Source: Spirodela intermedia
Taxonomy: Eukaryota; Streptophyta; Magnoliopsida; Alismatales; Araceae
Direction: 5' to 3'
Assembly: GCA_902729315.2 (NCBI GenBank)
Contig: LR746271.1
Location: 4,670,001 to 4,734,000 of the forward strand
Length of the DNA stretch: 64,000 nucleotides
The position numbers and the translations under genes were made by a program. Shown one piece after another: positions 50,001 to 63,335 of this stretch. Each line of letters starts with the position of its first letter. The stretch's first letter is position 1. Below the pieces are notes generated by a model. It saw nothing but the letters and a program-made list of their open reading frames with translations, was not told the DNA's origin and searched no databases.

Positions 50001-53000
50001 GTGTTTGATGCTCTAGAAAATCCATGTGACAGTGGCTTTCAGTGTACAACTTTGTCCTAGTTTATTTCGTCAAAATGGTGCAACTGGATGTTGTTGCTAC
50101 CACCAAAGAAACTATTAAAATATTAGTTTTTTTGTGCCAATTTAGTAAGTATTTTGCTAACAGTTCTCTCACAGGTCAGAAATTAGTGTATTTTATAATT
50201 CATCTTAATTTTTCTCAGTTTCAAATTCTAAAAATCAAGATCATTTGGTCTACTTATAGGAACCAGGAAAGTAAAATTAAAGTCCAACCAGATCTTTTGT
50301 GTCTACCCTGCGCAATTTGGATTGATATAAAATCCAATCATCTTATTTTTGGGATGTGTTAGTTATATCCTTCATTTATTGTTGAACATTTGTGCATTCA
50401 ATGTTTTAATCAGAGGGTAGTGTTTTTGCATCAAATTAAATATTAAGTGACCATATCTGTAATAAACTGGATAAGAGTTAAAGGAAAATAACATGTAGCA
50501 TGCCAAAAAATTGAAATCGCTTATACTCCCTCTTTCTAGTTGTGACTTTCGTGCGTATCTTCTCTGTCTAGTTATTATCTTCTTTTCAGATTGTTAATTC
50601 CATCCTCGTGCAGTTTCCAGACTAGAAGGGTTTGTTTCAAATAGGGAGCAAAGTTATGAAGACCCTATAGAAGAGTAAGTTCCTCTAACATCGCTCTTAT
50701 ATGTCAATTTTTTCTATTATTCTATCCTCCTGTTCTAAGTTTTAAAACTTGCCGTGTGAAATAAAAACTTTCTTTCTGTAGGCTGCTCTATGCTGTTTTT
50801 GTTGTTTCAAGTGAGAATGCAACTGTTGCTGAATTAGCTGCCACGTTACAAGCTGACCTCTCTCAGCTACAATCTGCCGCATCTTTTGCTTGTCGACTAG
50901 GCTGGGCTGTCAAGGTGATTGATCCAGCAGCTATTCTCAGGGATTCTTCCTTGGGAACTTTACTAAGTGATGATGAAGATGCCAGTAACAGCTCAGCTAG
51001 TGTGACAACTGCTGGTGATCCTATTCAACTACGTCATGGTTCACAGTCAGAAAACCGAAGTTCTGGTTCCGGTTCTACTCGTATTTGTTTAATCGTTGAT
51101 GCAAATATCACATCCTATCTGATGATGGGCTCACTTTCTCCAGGTCTTACCTTTGTTGCCAGCCTTGTAGATGGTGTATTTAACATATATGCTTGATTGG
51201 TGGGTCAAAGATGATAGTGTGACCTATTTCATGTTGCTCTTCTAGAGATTCTTGTCTATGAAAGTAGTTAAAAAAGTGTTTGTTCTAACCTCAGTTGCAT
51301 CCTCACGGTTCTTCTTCCATTTTAAGTCGCCATCTGTATTTGCTAATCTAATTTACATCTTATTATGTTGGAGCATGGAACAGTTTCTTGGAGTAATAAA
51401 TATGCAAATAAAATTCCACAAAAGAGGTGATGCGAAATTGAGGTTAGTAGAAGCACCTAGTAAGAAATCACCTCCGTTTTAGTCCTGCTTTTAGATGGGG
51501 AGGAGAAGATGAAATGAACTTTGATGGAAGATAGTAAGAAAGATCTGGAAATAGGCGTCAATAGAAACATGATTATGCAGAGTGGATTTATGAATAGCTT
51601 GCTTCTTCCATCTCAGTTTTTGGGAAGCTGATAGATGATGATGACAACAAAATTTTTTGAATCTTAACACCAGCATAAATCTACCTGAAACGCTACCATA
51701 GATAAAACGGTTGGGTCATATACTCAGTGCATACTAATGGTGCCTTCCCATGGAAGCAGAATATTTGTGAGGGGATCTTGGTGGTGTGCCTGTTTTCCAG
51801 GCTGTGCAGTACCTTGCAATAGAAGCTTCAGAATTGTACCAGCGCTTCATCTGACCAACCTAGGCCCACAATGGATACCGTAGCATTTTTTTCTTCTTGG
51901 TTATGTCAATGTTGCATGCTGGAATTTAGGAGATTTTTCTGTCTCATTCTGTGAGTCGTTAGCCTGTTTCTTGAGTACTAAAAATTCCACCTTTTGATTG
52001 GTATAATTAGCAGTCCTCGTTCTCGAGTACTAAAATTCCACCTTTTGATTGGTATAATTAGCAGTCTTTTCTATTCCTTGTTGCGAGTTTTGTCAATGAA
52101 TTATTATTTTGTAGTCCACACCTTTGGATGAATTGTATCTCCTTTCTTTATGTCAAAGAAGCTTTACATCCTGTTCATCAGGTCCACTTGACAATAAATA
52201 TTTACATATCCATATTCAGATTTGCTTTCTGCACTGCGTTGTGTATCTGCTTCACTATGATTTCTGACAGATCATCATCCGTATCTACAAATTCGATTCT
52301 ACTCTTCTGCTTGCAAAACATATTTCCTTCTTTTTGTATAAAGGGAAATGATTTTTTAGTGTGTGAAGTCATAGTGAAGAGAACCAACGCTTGATGCAGG
52401 GGCTAATTATCCTCTTTTAAAGAGATTAGTTATTTCGCTGCTGAGCTTGATTTTTGTCTACTCTGTAAGTTGAGCTTCACATGTAAACAATCCCAATAAG
52501 ATGTTTCTTGGATTTTTTCGCATGCAACAACTAGCGCCAACTCTCCCCCAACTAGAGGATATCAAAGCATCGAATCTAACGATTTACAGATTGATATTAC
52601 TGAAGTAATATTCATTTAGTTTCTGAGCAAAGATATCTGTTGCATTCTTTGTGAAGCGTTGTTTGACTTGAAGTCCACCAGACTGATTGACTAAAGTGAC
52701 CGTTTCATCTGTCTAGCCTAAATTTAAGGGCATCTATGCCTAGAGACGACACTCAATGAATAGTTTTAGGCAAGGTTATGTGGCCATGCGGTTGTTTCAA
52801 TTTTCATTGCCAGGTTAGACATGTGTGATGATATTTTCCAGGTATGCTGAGTAGAGAGATAACGTGCTATCTCTTGGACATTGAAAATGATTAATGACCA
52901 ATTGAATTTTTCACTTCACTGATGCATCAATAATACTTCATGTCACTAATTAGTTGTAAATCTGCAGCCATTTGAGTCCCTTCTAATTTAGTTCTTTGTT

Positions 53001-55849
53001 CTGTTTGGTTACTTCAATTAAATCTGTCTTCTTATGCCTCCTTCTACATGTTTACCAATCAGACAGTTTTTTTATGCATCAAATGATTTTTCTGGTCATT
53101 AGTTTTAACTAGATACCTTGTCCGTTCAGATATACGTGTAATCATGATTTTACATGACACTTTAGTATCTCTGTACATGGTCTTGGCTCACTTCCGTGGT
53201 ACTTATCCTTTTCAGGGCTGAAATCCCACGCAGTAACGCTATATGAAGCAGGAAAGCTCGATGATGCCAGTATTTCGGACCTTTGCGATGATCTGGGTAC
53301 ATTGGAAGGGAAAAAATTTGAGGGGGAATTGCAGGAATTTGCTAATCATGCATTTAGTCTTCGACGTGTGTTGCAATGTCTCCAATCAGGTGGTATTGCA
53401 GCTGATGAACTGGATGTGAAGTTATCAAACTCTAGTGGTGACTCCCACTTATCCAAGGCTGATGCCATCAATGAGTCTGCTGACTCTGAGAAGTATGTCA
53501 CAGATGGAAATAAGCATCTGCTTGTTGAATCATCTCAGGGTGATTCCTTTCCATCTGAGATAGGGGAGACAACTGAAAATGAGGCAACCGATGCATTGCC
53601 ACCTGAAAATCAGGAGTTAAGCAACATTATCCCGGGTGATGAGACTTCATTTTCAACTGGCGGTCAGTTAAGTGAAAAAGACAACTTAACTGGGAAAAAG
53701 AGCTACCATGTCAATATCCTCCGATGTGAAAGCCTGGCTGCTCTTGCTCCAGCTACTTTAGATCGGCTATTTCTTCGTGACTATGATATTGTTGTGTCCA
53801 TGATTCCACTGCCCTCTTCCTCTGTTCTACCTGGATCTGCTGGCCCTGTGCACCTTGGCCCACCCTCATACTCATCGATGACTCCCTGGATGAAGCTTGT
53901 TTTGTATACAACCATGGCTAGTGGACCACTCTCAATTGTTCTCATGAAAGGTCAGTGCCTACGAATGCTTCCTGCCCCATTAGCTGGTTGTGAGAAAGCA
54001 CTGATATGGTCCTGGGACAGATCTGTTGTTGGAGGTTTGGGAGGTAAGTATGAGGGGAACTTAGTCAATGGAAATATTCTTTTGCATTGTCTGAACTCAC
54101 TTCTGAAGCACTCAGCTGTTCTAGTACAGCCCCTGAATAAATATGACCTTGATGAGTCTGGAAGAACAGTCACAGTGGACATTCCACTTCCTATGAAGAA
54201 TTTTGATGGTTCAGTTGCGAACATTGGGGACATGGGTATTTTTAGAGGGGAAAACAGCCCTCCAAAGCTGAATCTTCTCTTACATGAACTGTCTGACAAA
54301 CTAGAGCTGTGGACAGTAGGCTATATACGTCTTTTGAGGTTGTGTAAGGAGAGAGAACATTATCAGTCTGTTTCCCCTGATGAAAAATATGAATGGGTCC
54401 CCCTAAGCATAGAATTTGGGATTCCACTGTTTAGTCCGGAGTTATGCAGCCGGATCTGTGAGAGGGTTGTTTCCTCACATCTACTTCGTACTGAGTCAAT
54501 CAGTGAGCATCATGATTCTATGCAGCGTTTGAGGAAAAGACTCAATGATATCTGTTTTGAGTACCAAGCAATGGGTCCCACAGCGAAACTTTTATACCAC
54601 AAAGAGCAAAAGGACCAACCCAAGGAACCATCCCGCCAGCTAATAAACTATGCTAGCGGAAGGTGGAATTCTCTCTCAGAGCCATCAATGGCTTTATCTG
54701 AAAAGTCCAGTGAACATCAGAGGCTAAAGCTTGCTAATCGACAGCGTTGTCGTACTGAAGTTCTCAGTTTTGATGGAAATATTCTCAGGTACTATATGAG
54801 TTACAAATTGTTTGTTTCAATAAGTCTAGATTATAGCTTTGCTGCATGATTTTTGCACTATGCTGAAGATTCCTTCAATATCTTGTAGTAATTATTTGTC
54901 TTAAGATTCTTTTGGAGAAAGCGACTACTTTTTTTAATTGTGCCAAGTACATGTTTTCTAAAAATGCCATTGATAGACGTGAGTTGAGGACACAAAAAGT
55001 AAGAAGATACTATTTCTGTTCCGACGCTTTGTCAGACAAGAGCAACGCTGTCCATGCAAGCATGGGAATGCCTCTTTTAGGCTAGTAACTCTTGTTCTTT
55101 AGCTGTCTAGTAGCCAATTCTCCTAAATCACTTGTAATGTACCAAAGGTTTTTGTATTGGCATTAGGTGCAGAAGGAACCAAACTCAGTTAATGTTTTGG
55201 AAATTCATGAACATGATAAATTATAACTGAATAGATATCACGGAATAATTATGCCCTATCCTATGGAGTCGAAGGAATCCTGTCCTCAAGTGTGCATTAT
55301 ATATATATTGTTTATCCCAAATCTTGCATGTCATTGTTTTATATTAAGTGTGGGCGATGCTTGGTATTAAATCTACATTTTTTATACCTTCTTCAATCAT
55401 ATAGATCCAAAATAGGAGCAGTAAATTGTTTAATATGGAGTTTTGGTTAACCTGTAAACATGATGAAGGTTATATGAAACGTTTTCTACTATTTTTTATT
55501 TCTCTCATGGATGTTTGAGGCCCAGTTGAATGATTACATTTTGGAGAGAATCAGAAGATTTAAGTGAAGCCCTGATGACCATTTTCTGAGCAGGACATAT
55601 GCCCTCTCACCTGTCTATGAAGCTGAGACGGCGCCTCTTGAAGAATCGAATAGTGCAAGTGCTGTGAAACCTGAGTCAGACGATGCAGAAAAAAGAGAAG
55701 TGGTCCTACCTGGGGTGAATCTTTTATTTGATGGTTCACAGACTCACCCCTTTGACATAGGTGCTTGCCTTCAGGCTCGTCAGCCCATTCTGTTGATTGC
55801 TGAGGCCTCAGCCATCTCAGCTTCCTTGCAGACGAACAAGCTTTTATGA
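44018..55849 (+). CDS. FAM91 family protein (FAM91A1 homologue)
   Basis: Coding exons: 44018-44145, 45486-45603, 46067-46163, 47697-47803, 49182-49304, 49429-49582, 50614-50674, 50782-51143, 53216-54788, 55594-55849; 2979 nt, 992 residues, all phases consistent. The start [17 protein letters not shown] matches the plant family. N-terminal FAM91 domain (about residues 8-300): [65 protein letters not shown] and [16 protein letters not shown]. The C-terminal FAM91 domain starts near [21 protein letters not shown] and continues through [19 protein letters not shown]-type helices, [13 protein letters not shown] and [11 protein letters not shown] variable Ser/Glu-rich insert lies between them and again near residues 430-530. 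In animals FAM91A1 forms a complex with WDR11 and TBC1D23 that captures endosome-derived vesicles at the trans-Golgi; the plant role is inferred from this. Length is as expected. Exon 9 is exceptionally large (1573 nt). No damage seen. Confidence 0.95.
51144..53215. other. FAM91 intron 8 (2.1 kb)
   Basis: Longest intron of the gene. It contains the 51-bp-period duplication listed separately and no recognisable coding sequence. Confidence 0.8.
51973..52066. repeat. Tandem duplication in FAM91 intron 8
   Basis: The unit gagtactaaa-attccaccttttgattgg and following bases to agcagtc occurs at 51973-52015 and 52025-52066, nearly identical, period about 51 bp. Confidence 0.9.
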
Positions 55850-57319
55850 TTCAACTTCATTCTTTTTTTCTTTGAAAGTGGGATTATATATTAAGTTGGC
55901 CAGAACTGGGGATCATATCTTCTTTGCTACCTTCACATGGTTGACATCAAGGTAATGCTAAGAAGGTATCAACGCTGTATACATTGTTTCCTTCCAACTA
56001 ATGTTGGTAATTTGATTCAAGGTAGGGGATACGTTGGACAATTTCTTTTTGGAATGAGTTATTGTCACTGGTGTCCGTCTCAGGCTGTTATTCTGCCAAC
56101 AGCAGCTTTAAACCATGCAGAACCACTTCTTGGCACAAGGCCATATATTCCTCTCACTCAAGAAACACTTCTGGGGAGCCGACTTGCTCTAAGAGGCTGC
56201 AACCTCCTCTTATTTGTGACAACCCATCAATGCTTTTCCTTCTGTTGTCCCTTTGATGAGGCTGCAAGTCTTATTGTGAGGCTAAGGCCTACTTGTGTTT
56301 AATCACATTTTAAGGTCTTCTACACCTCTTCGTTTTGCTTCACCGGTGCAGCTGCACTGTGCTGATGCCATGCCAATGTCATGCTGTGATAGCCACTTCA
56401 TGTCATCAACGTCTGAGGTTCCTGGAATACCTCTCTGAACCTTAATCCTTCCAGTGTCGTTTGCCCATAATACAAACAACAGCCTTTCATGCTCCACCCC
56501 TATTCACTGTGCTGATTTGTGCCTCTAACCTTCATGGGACACTTCACTAAACTGAACCTCACCCCAGGTTGACAGTGTTTCCTGCTGATTAAACTGAACC
56601 TTGCTTTGTTGGGGGTGTTATCAGTTCAAATTGTACAAAACCTACACATAGGAGCCACCTGTAGAGTTAACCATCCTTCAACTTGATGCAACCTTGAGAG
56701 TAAAGATATAGATCTTCAAGTAGTATTTTTATCCATATTGCTTCACATATACATTGAGTTATAACTCTAAATTTCAATGAAAGCTTTATTCACTTTTGTT
56801 AAATCCAACTTTTAAGGATAGAAAAAATTTCAGCCTATTTAAAGGCCTGAACGTTTATGTTTAAAGAAATCATCAATAATATGAGTTTCTTTCTCTTTGT
56901 GAGATATATCTGTGCTTTTGAATTTCAGCACCACTTGTGGATTCAAGGGGCATTATTTTCATCCTTGTGGTCCAAGAATTGTGAGAAAAACAATCCTTGT
57001 GAACTCAAGGATTGAAAGATCTCATGTCTTGTGTATTCTCCAACTTTTTCTATGTCATAATGAGCAATAAATTTGAATGGAGGTTCTTCTCTTTGAGATG
57101 CAAAAAGATTCTCACAATACTGTCAAATAATCTCCATTTCGTAGACATGTGGTGAGTAAGCGTCTAATACAAAATCCAATATTTTTCCAAGGGGAAGCTC
57201 AAAAGCTGAATAATGATCATATAAAATTGACTCATTTCTTTATAAAGATTAACGAGAATCACTATAACATATAGATATCAGAAACGTCTCACACATTGTG
57301 GCATTCATAACATTAAAAG
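55850..57319. other. FAM91 downstream region
   Basis: The first part should hold the FAM91 3' UTR. About 56.0-56.3 kb has an open frame of 121 codons without recognisable similarity. The RNase H fragment at 56.7 kb is listed separately. The remainder is AT-rich with nothing identified. Confidence 0.6.
56679..56780 (-). mobile_element. Copia RNase H fragment outside the complete element
   Basis: About 100 bp nearly identical to 57838-57937, which lies inside the complete copia element. On the minus strand it reads as part of the copia RNase H region (CICEAIWIKILLEDL). No other copia protein sequence surrounds it, so it is a detached fragment of a related copy or a local duplication. Confidence 0.8.
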
Positions 57320-57599
57320 AGTCAAACTAGGATCTTGATCTTCTTGATCAGGTTTTAACCATCCCTTCTCACTGAAGCTGCCTAGAAAATCCCATTAGAG
57401 TAGATTCACGAGAAGTCTCATTTCAATTCACCCCTACATTGATTAAAATATTGGTTACATCTATAGTGGGCCAAGCCCTCTTATTTTGAAGAAAGAAAGG
57501 GAGAGCCCATTAAGTAGTCCATAACTAACTCACTTAAGGGCCTAAATAGAAGAGAGACACTACAATAACGAGATCCTAGCTTGTCTAACACCCCCCCTG
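57320..57599 (-). repeat. Copia 3' LTR
   Basis: 280 bp, paired with 61781-62049. Shares blocks such as cctagaaaatcccattagag and tcttattttgaagaaagaaa with the other LTR. Confidence 0.95.
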
Positions 57600-57645
57600 C
57601 AAGTTGGGTGTGGATGTTAGATATGCCCAACTTGAATACAAGCTT

Positions 57646-60600
57646 TTATAGAGTTGGTCTTGGCAGCTCCTTGGTGAATATATCTGCCACTTGATTAGTA
57701 GAATTGATAAACATCAGGTTTATCATCCTTTCTTCAATCTTTTCCTTGATATAATGATGATCTACTTTAATGTGCTTTGTCCTATCATGTTGGACTGGAT
57801 TATAAGTAATCGTCATAGCTGATTGATTGGTACAATACAACTTGATGCAACCTTGAGAGTAAAGATATAGATCTTCAAGTAGTATTTTTATTCATATTGC
57901 TTTACATATACATTGAGCCATAAATCTAAATTCAGCTTCTGTATTAGATCTAGACACCACCTTTTGCTTCTTAATTCTCCATAAGACTAGATTTCCACTG
58001 ACGAAAGAACAATATCTAAATGTTGACCTCCTATCACTTGTTGATCCTGCATAATCTACGTTTGTATATATTTCCACAATATTATCACCACCTTATGAAA
58101 ATAGTAGGCCATGTCCTATAATATTCTTCAAATATGCTAGAATACAATACACTGCTTGTAAGTGAATTTCTCTTGGGTCATTCATGAATTGACTTAAGGA
58201 ATTCATAACATATGTCACATCTGGACTAGTATGATTCAAATAAATCAATTTTTCAATCAACCTTTGGAAGGTTTCCTTATTAATCAGAGGATTGTCACCT
58301 CTTGCTCCAAGTTTCACATTTATATCCATTGGTGTGATTGTTGGTCTACAAGCAAGTCGTCCAATTTCTTGGAGCAGATCAACAATATATTTATGTTCAG
58401 AAATAAAGATACCTTCTTTCAAGTGTGCCACTCAATACCAAGAAAATACCTTAGTCTTCCAAGAGACTTAATATAAAACTCTTGTGAGAGGTTTTTACTT
58501 AGATTTTGGATTTCATTTGTGTCATCACTTGTGATCAGTATATCACCGACATATACAATTAATATAGTCATACCTCCACATGAATTATGTTTGATGAACA
58601 AAGTATGATCTACATTACTCTGTTTATATCTTTGACTTTTCATTGTCTTGGTGAACCTTCCAAACCAAGCTCGAGGAGATTGTTCGAGACCATAGAGGGC
58701 TTTCTTTAGTCTACAAACCACTCATGATTGATTGGATAGTGGATATCTTAGAGGTATAGTCATGTAGACTTCCTCTTCTAGTTCTCCATGTAAAAATGTA
58801 TTTTTGACATCAAATTAATATATTTCTCAGTTCAACTTAGCTACTAGAGAAATCAATATCCTCATTGTGTTAAGCTTAGCAATTGGAACAAAGGTCTCAA
58901 GATAGTCAACCTCATATGATTGAGTATAGCCTTTTGCTACCAATTGTGTCTTATATCTTTCAAGTGACCCATCTGCATTACAATTCGGGGTATATACCTA
59001 TTTACATCCCACAGCCTTCTTACCAATTGGGAGAGGAACCAGATCTCATGTATGGTTCTTTTGCGAGGCTTCCATCTCTACATTCATTGCTTGGCTCCAT
59101 TTTTTTCTAGCTAATGCTTCATCAATTGTTTTTGGTACACATCATATTAAGTGAGCTCAAGAATACTTTATACTCTTGACTCAATCAATCATATGATAGA
59201 TAATTGGCCATTGAATACCTTGGTTTGTTTCTGCAATTTCTTACCCCTTTCCATAGGGTAATAGGCTAGTTGAGTTGATCATCTTCAACTAGGCCTACAT
59301 CAAGTTGTTTGACCTCATTTTGCCCTAGATCATCTTCTTCGAACTACATTGGTTCAGTTACATTCTCCACCCTTTATTCTTTAATTGTGACTATTGTATT
59401 AGGTGACTCTATCTGAACTTGTCTTCTAAATATTTGTGTCACTTGAGGGCAAAGGTCTTCAAGGCTAGCAACTAAAGAATTTTCTAATATTTGAATATCA
59501 GGCTCTTTGGTCCTTTTATAATACATCTTGTATTCATTAAATGTAACACTATAGAGATATAATATCTTTTGAATGATGACTAGTAACATTATAGCTTTTT
59601 TGAGTGGGTGAGTATCCCACAAATATGTACTTATGTGTTCTAGGATTTAACTTACCCAACTGAGTATTAGCAATGTGAACATATGCCACACAACCAAACA
59701 CCTTAGGAGCTAAGTTCGTTAGCAACTTTACAGTTTGATAAGCTTTAGATAGTAACTCAATTGGACTCTGATGTCTAGTTGATCTTACTAGTATACGATT
59801 TATAAGATGTGTAGCTGTCAATATAGCCTCTCCCTAATATTGTTTGGGTACATATTCTTAGAATAATAGTGCTCTAGTTGTTTCCACAACTTGGTCAATT
59901 TTTCTTTCAATTAACCCATTATGTTGTGAAGTATCAATACATGATGATTCATAGATTATGTCTCTTTGAGCAAAATAAGGGGAGATGATAGTATTGAAAT
60001 ACTCTTTGGCATTATCTATTTTGAGCCACTTTATCACTATTTCAAATTGATTTCTATCATGTTAAAGAACTGTGAGATAATTTGAGACACTTCAAGTTTG
60101 GACTTAAGAAGATAAAGCCATATAAACCGGGTAGAATCATCAACAAATAGCATAAACCATCTCTCACCAAATATACTAGATATCTGACATGGCCACCATA
60201 TATCACTGTGAATCCAATATAGTGGTACTAAACTCTTTTCATTCTTAAAATGAAATGTAGATCATTTATGTTTTGCCAATTGACAGGCCTTACACATCAA
60301 AGTTTTAACATCAACCTTATTACAAATGGTAGGAAACCAATGTTTCATCAATTCAAAAGAAAGATGTCTAACACAACTAAGAGAGGAGAGACAAACTGCA
60401 TCTTGATCTTCTAGATAGAGAAGGCCATCTTGATGCCTAACATGTCTAATCCTCTATCCCGACACCTTATCAATTAGAAAACGTGTATCATCTTCAATAA
60501 TAAGTTTGCACTTACAATCTTGCACAAGTTTTTGTAAGGCTATAAGATGTGCCTCAAGTCTAGGCACACTAAGGACATCTTTGAGTGTACCCAGCCTATT

Positions 60601-61750
60601 AATTTTGATGCTCCCAATACCCACCACTAATAAGATTTTTCCTCTAGCTGTAAGGACCTTATGTGGCCTATTTATCTTTGCATAATTAATGAATCTAGAG
60701 ATATTTGGCCTCATGTGATCTGTGGCACCAATATCAATAATCCAATTTATTCCATTGGGTTTTGGGATAATAACATTACTAAAAAATACTTTGTTCTCAC
60801 TTGAGCATGCAAATGAGGTAGAACTCAACATGCTTTTGAGTCGCTCTAGTTCTTCTCTTATCTTCATAAGGTCCTCCCTATGTTCATAAACAAGCTCTCC
60901 TATTTGCTCCTTTGATTATCCTTGTTCTCCACCTTCATGACTCTAAGAAGTAGCAATATATACCTTTCAATTTTGTTGGGGCTTACCATGTAACTTCTAG
61001 CAGATTTCTTTGGTATATCTTTCACATTTACAAAAAGAACACCAAAGACTATCTTTATAGTCATTTGAGGCTCTCTATCCTTAATTAGTTCAGTTCTTCT
61101 AATCTTGCTGAACTTGTTGGCTTGATTTGTTTTCAGTTTTTTTAGTGAAAAATGCAATTGGCCTAAGCTTTGATGATTTGAGAGTAGACATAGTTGACTC
61201 TCTTTCTCCATAACAATACTAATAGCTTCATCCAAATCTAGTGCCCTCTCTCTATGTAGGATCTAACTCCAAAGACTCTCATATTTTGGATTTAAAGTTA
61301 TTAAGAATGTAAACATTCTATGCTTCAATATGTAATTTCTTTCTTCAGAGTGAGGATTCTTCACAGGCCAATAATCATCAATCTTGCAACATATAGCCTT
61401 CAATTCATATGATAACTCCATGATTGTCTTCTCCCCTTATATTGCCCTCACTATTTTGACATTCAGCCCATAGATCTTCCAATCATATTTTTGTTGCTTA
61501 GAGCAATTCTTATGGACTTTACTCTACATTTTTTTCACAATAGTCATATAAAGAAAATATCACACATTTCTGCTATCATGGTTCCAAGGAGCCATGAATG
61601 AATAAAGGCTTCCTTGGAGTTCCAAATTCTATAATTTGGATCATTCATACCAATAGGATCATCAATTAGATGCTTTGACAAACCTCTCCTAAGGAGGATT
61701 ATCAGTAAATGCTTGCTTTCAGTTGATGGAAGGTGTCCTTGTCCTTGCAA
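57646..61750 (-). pseudogene. Broken copia gag-pol reading frame
   Basis: Read on the minus strand. Gag at about 61750-60900 (SKHLIDDPIGMNDPNYRIW) with a decayed zinc knuckle near 61030 (C-x2-C-x4-Y-x4-C with a stop right after). Protease at about 60770: the DSGATDHM-type motif reads DIGATDHM, so the catalytic triad is changed. Integrase end at 59821-59549 (LINRI, KVFGCVAYVH, FVGYSPTQKSYN). Reverse transcriptase at 58721-58093 (LKKALYGLEQSPRAWF; YVDD reads YVGD). RNase H at 58077-57646 (GNLVLWRIKKQKVVSRSN, HIKVDHHYIKEK, ADIFTKELP). Many stops and frameshifts separate these blocks, so it cannot make a full polyprotein. Confidence 0.93.
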
Positions 61751-61780
61751 TGCTTCATGCCTCTACCAACTCTAATACTA

Positions 61781-62049
61781 TGTCAAACTAGGATCTTAAT
61801 CTTCTTGATCCAGTCTTCGCCCTCCCTTCTCACAAGAGCCGCCTAGAAAATCCCATTAGAGTAGATTCACAAGAAGTCTTATTTCAATTCACCTCTACAT
61901 CGGTTTAAATACCAGTTACATCTATAGTGGGCTAAGCCCTCTTATTTTGAAGAAAGAAAGAGAGAGCCCATTAAGTAGTCCATAAATAACTCACTTAAGG
62001 GCCCAAATAAAAGAGGGACTACAATAATGAGATCCTAACTTATCTAACA
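61781..62049 (-). repeat. Copia 5' LTR
   Basis: 269 bp, paired with 57320-57599. Intact TG...CA termini (plus strand tgtcaaac ... tctaaca). Confidence 0.95.
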
Positions 62050-62054
62050 AAAAG

Positions 62055-63335
62055 TAATGAGGACCTAAGTTGCTAAACATCTAACAAAAGATTAGGGTGA
62101 AGAGAATATATCTGTAAAACTAGACATCAAAGAGTATAAGATACATGTTAAATTATTCAGATGATTAAAAATAATATAATAGAGATCAATAGTTTTTGAA
62201 GGCTCTGATCTCGCTCTCTCTCCTCCACACATGGAGGAATGGGAGAATTTTCGGGGTGGTTTTCTTATGAATGAGTCTCACAGTGTTTTTCTTAAATCTT
62301 GTCCATTTGTTTTTCCTCTGAATAGGGTGATGATGTCATCTATGTTGGCTCACATTTTGTAGTTATTTTTCAATTGTCTTTGGGTTATATAAGAACCAAA
62401 AAAAGGGACCATGAGTTTTATGTGTGTTCTTCTAAAGTTTTTTGAAGAATTGGTGCCTCTCCTCTTTTTCCCTTTTCTTGGTTCTTCTTCCAGGGCCTCC
62501 AGGTCTTCAACAAGAAGTAGGCAAGGACTTCAGCGCCAACAATTGGTATTAGAGCAGTTGATTCTAGGAACCTATGAAGATGCTGAGGAATATTGCTTCT
62601 GTCTCAAAGACAGTGGTGATGCCAAAATTGCTATGTCTAACCAAGACGAACGATCATCAATGGTTGATGATGATGGAGTGTTATTTGGAGGCACAAGTAT
62701 GGTGGGATGCCACTGAGAATGACGACGTTCTAAGGAAGAAGGACAGGCAGGTGCTGTCGACGATCTTCAGCACTGCATCGGAGGATTTCCTAGGATACCT
62801 TGACACCAAGAAGACTACAAAGTAGAACTGGGAGGCTCTACGTGTTGTACATGTTGAAGTCAACCGTGTCATTGAGTCCAAAGTGTAGGGACTCTGACAA
62901 GACCTTGAGCTTCTTAGCACGAGAAAGGAGGAGCATGTTGCTGACTATGCTGCCTAGTTTACTAAGATTATTTTTGAATTGAGATGCCTTGGTGAAACAA
63001 TCACAGAGAAGGAGGCAGTCTATAAATCCCTCAGATCTACTCCTAAATTTGATTCTTTGACTCTCATGATGGCATAGTTTGGAGACATGAATAAGATGAT
63101 ACCTAGAGAAGTGATTGACTCTTTGGTTGTCCAAGAGTAATGTCTTCATAATCATAAAGTCAAAGAAGAACAACAGGCTCTTCTTGCAAGAGCCATGGGC
63201 AAGGAGAAGGTCAATTCTAGAAAAGATTCTTCAAGCTAAGGTCGTGGTCGTGGACGTGGCTGTGGCAGAGGAAGAGGACAAAGACGAGGTAGATCGTCTG
63301 AATCTCATAATGAAGATGAGGTGAGATGACTGACA
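62055..63335 (+). mobile_element. 5' part of a second copia element (LTR end, PBS, gag)
   Basis: A primer-binding site tggtattagagc at 62544-62555, two bases after an aaca end at 62541, marks the end of a 5' LTR. A TATA-like tatataag near 62386 lies in it. The left LTR edge was not located. Downstream on the plus strand is a copia UBN2-type gag with several stops: WWDATENDD, VNRVIESKV, EEHVADYAA, FTKIIFELRCLGE and LRSTPKFDSLTLMMA, ending in an Arg/Gly run (GRGRGRGCGRGRGQRRGR). Nothing of pol follows; the sequence is cut off at about 63335 where an unrelated LTR-like sequence begins. Confidence 0.82.

Larger units (their letters stand above)
57320..62049 (-). mobile_element. Complete but defective Ty1/copia retrotransposon
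   Basis: Length is 4730 bp. LTRs are 57320-57599 (3' LTR) and 61781-62049 (5' LTR), with aaaag target duplications at 57315-57319 and 62050-62054. LTR ends are TGTTAG...TTGACA in the element's orientation; the outer base of the 3' LTR has changed. A polypurine tract (on the minus strand GCAGGGGGGG) abuts the 3' LTR at about 57600-57608. The primer site next to the 5' LTR (minus-strand tagtattagagtt) is a degenerate initiator-Met tRNA site. Domain order along the minus strand is gag, protease, integrase, reverse transcriptase and RNase H, the copia order. The two LTRs differ at roughly one base in ten by eye, so the insertion is old. Confidence 0.95.

Noticed and set aside
55937-56302. 121-codon plus-strand ORF downstream of FAM91
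   Set aside because: The FAM91 protein ends naturally at 55849 with its usual C-terminus, and this frame has no recognisable similarity; likely 3' UTR or chance.
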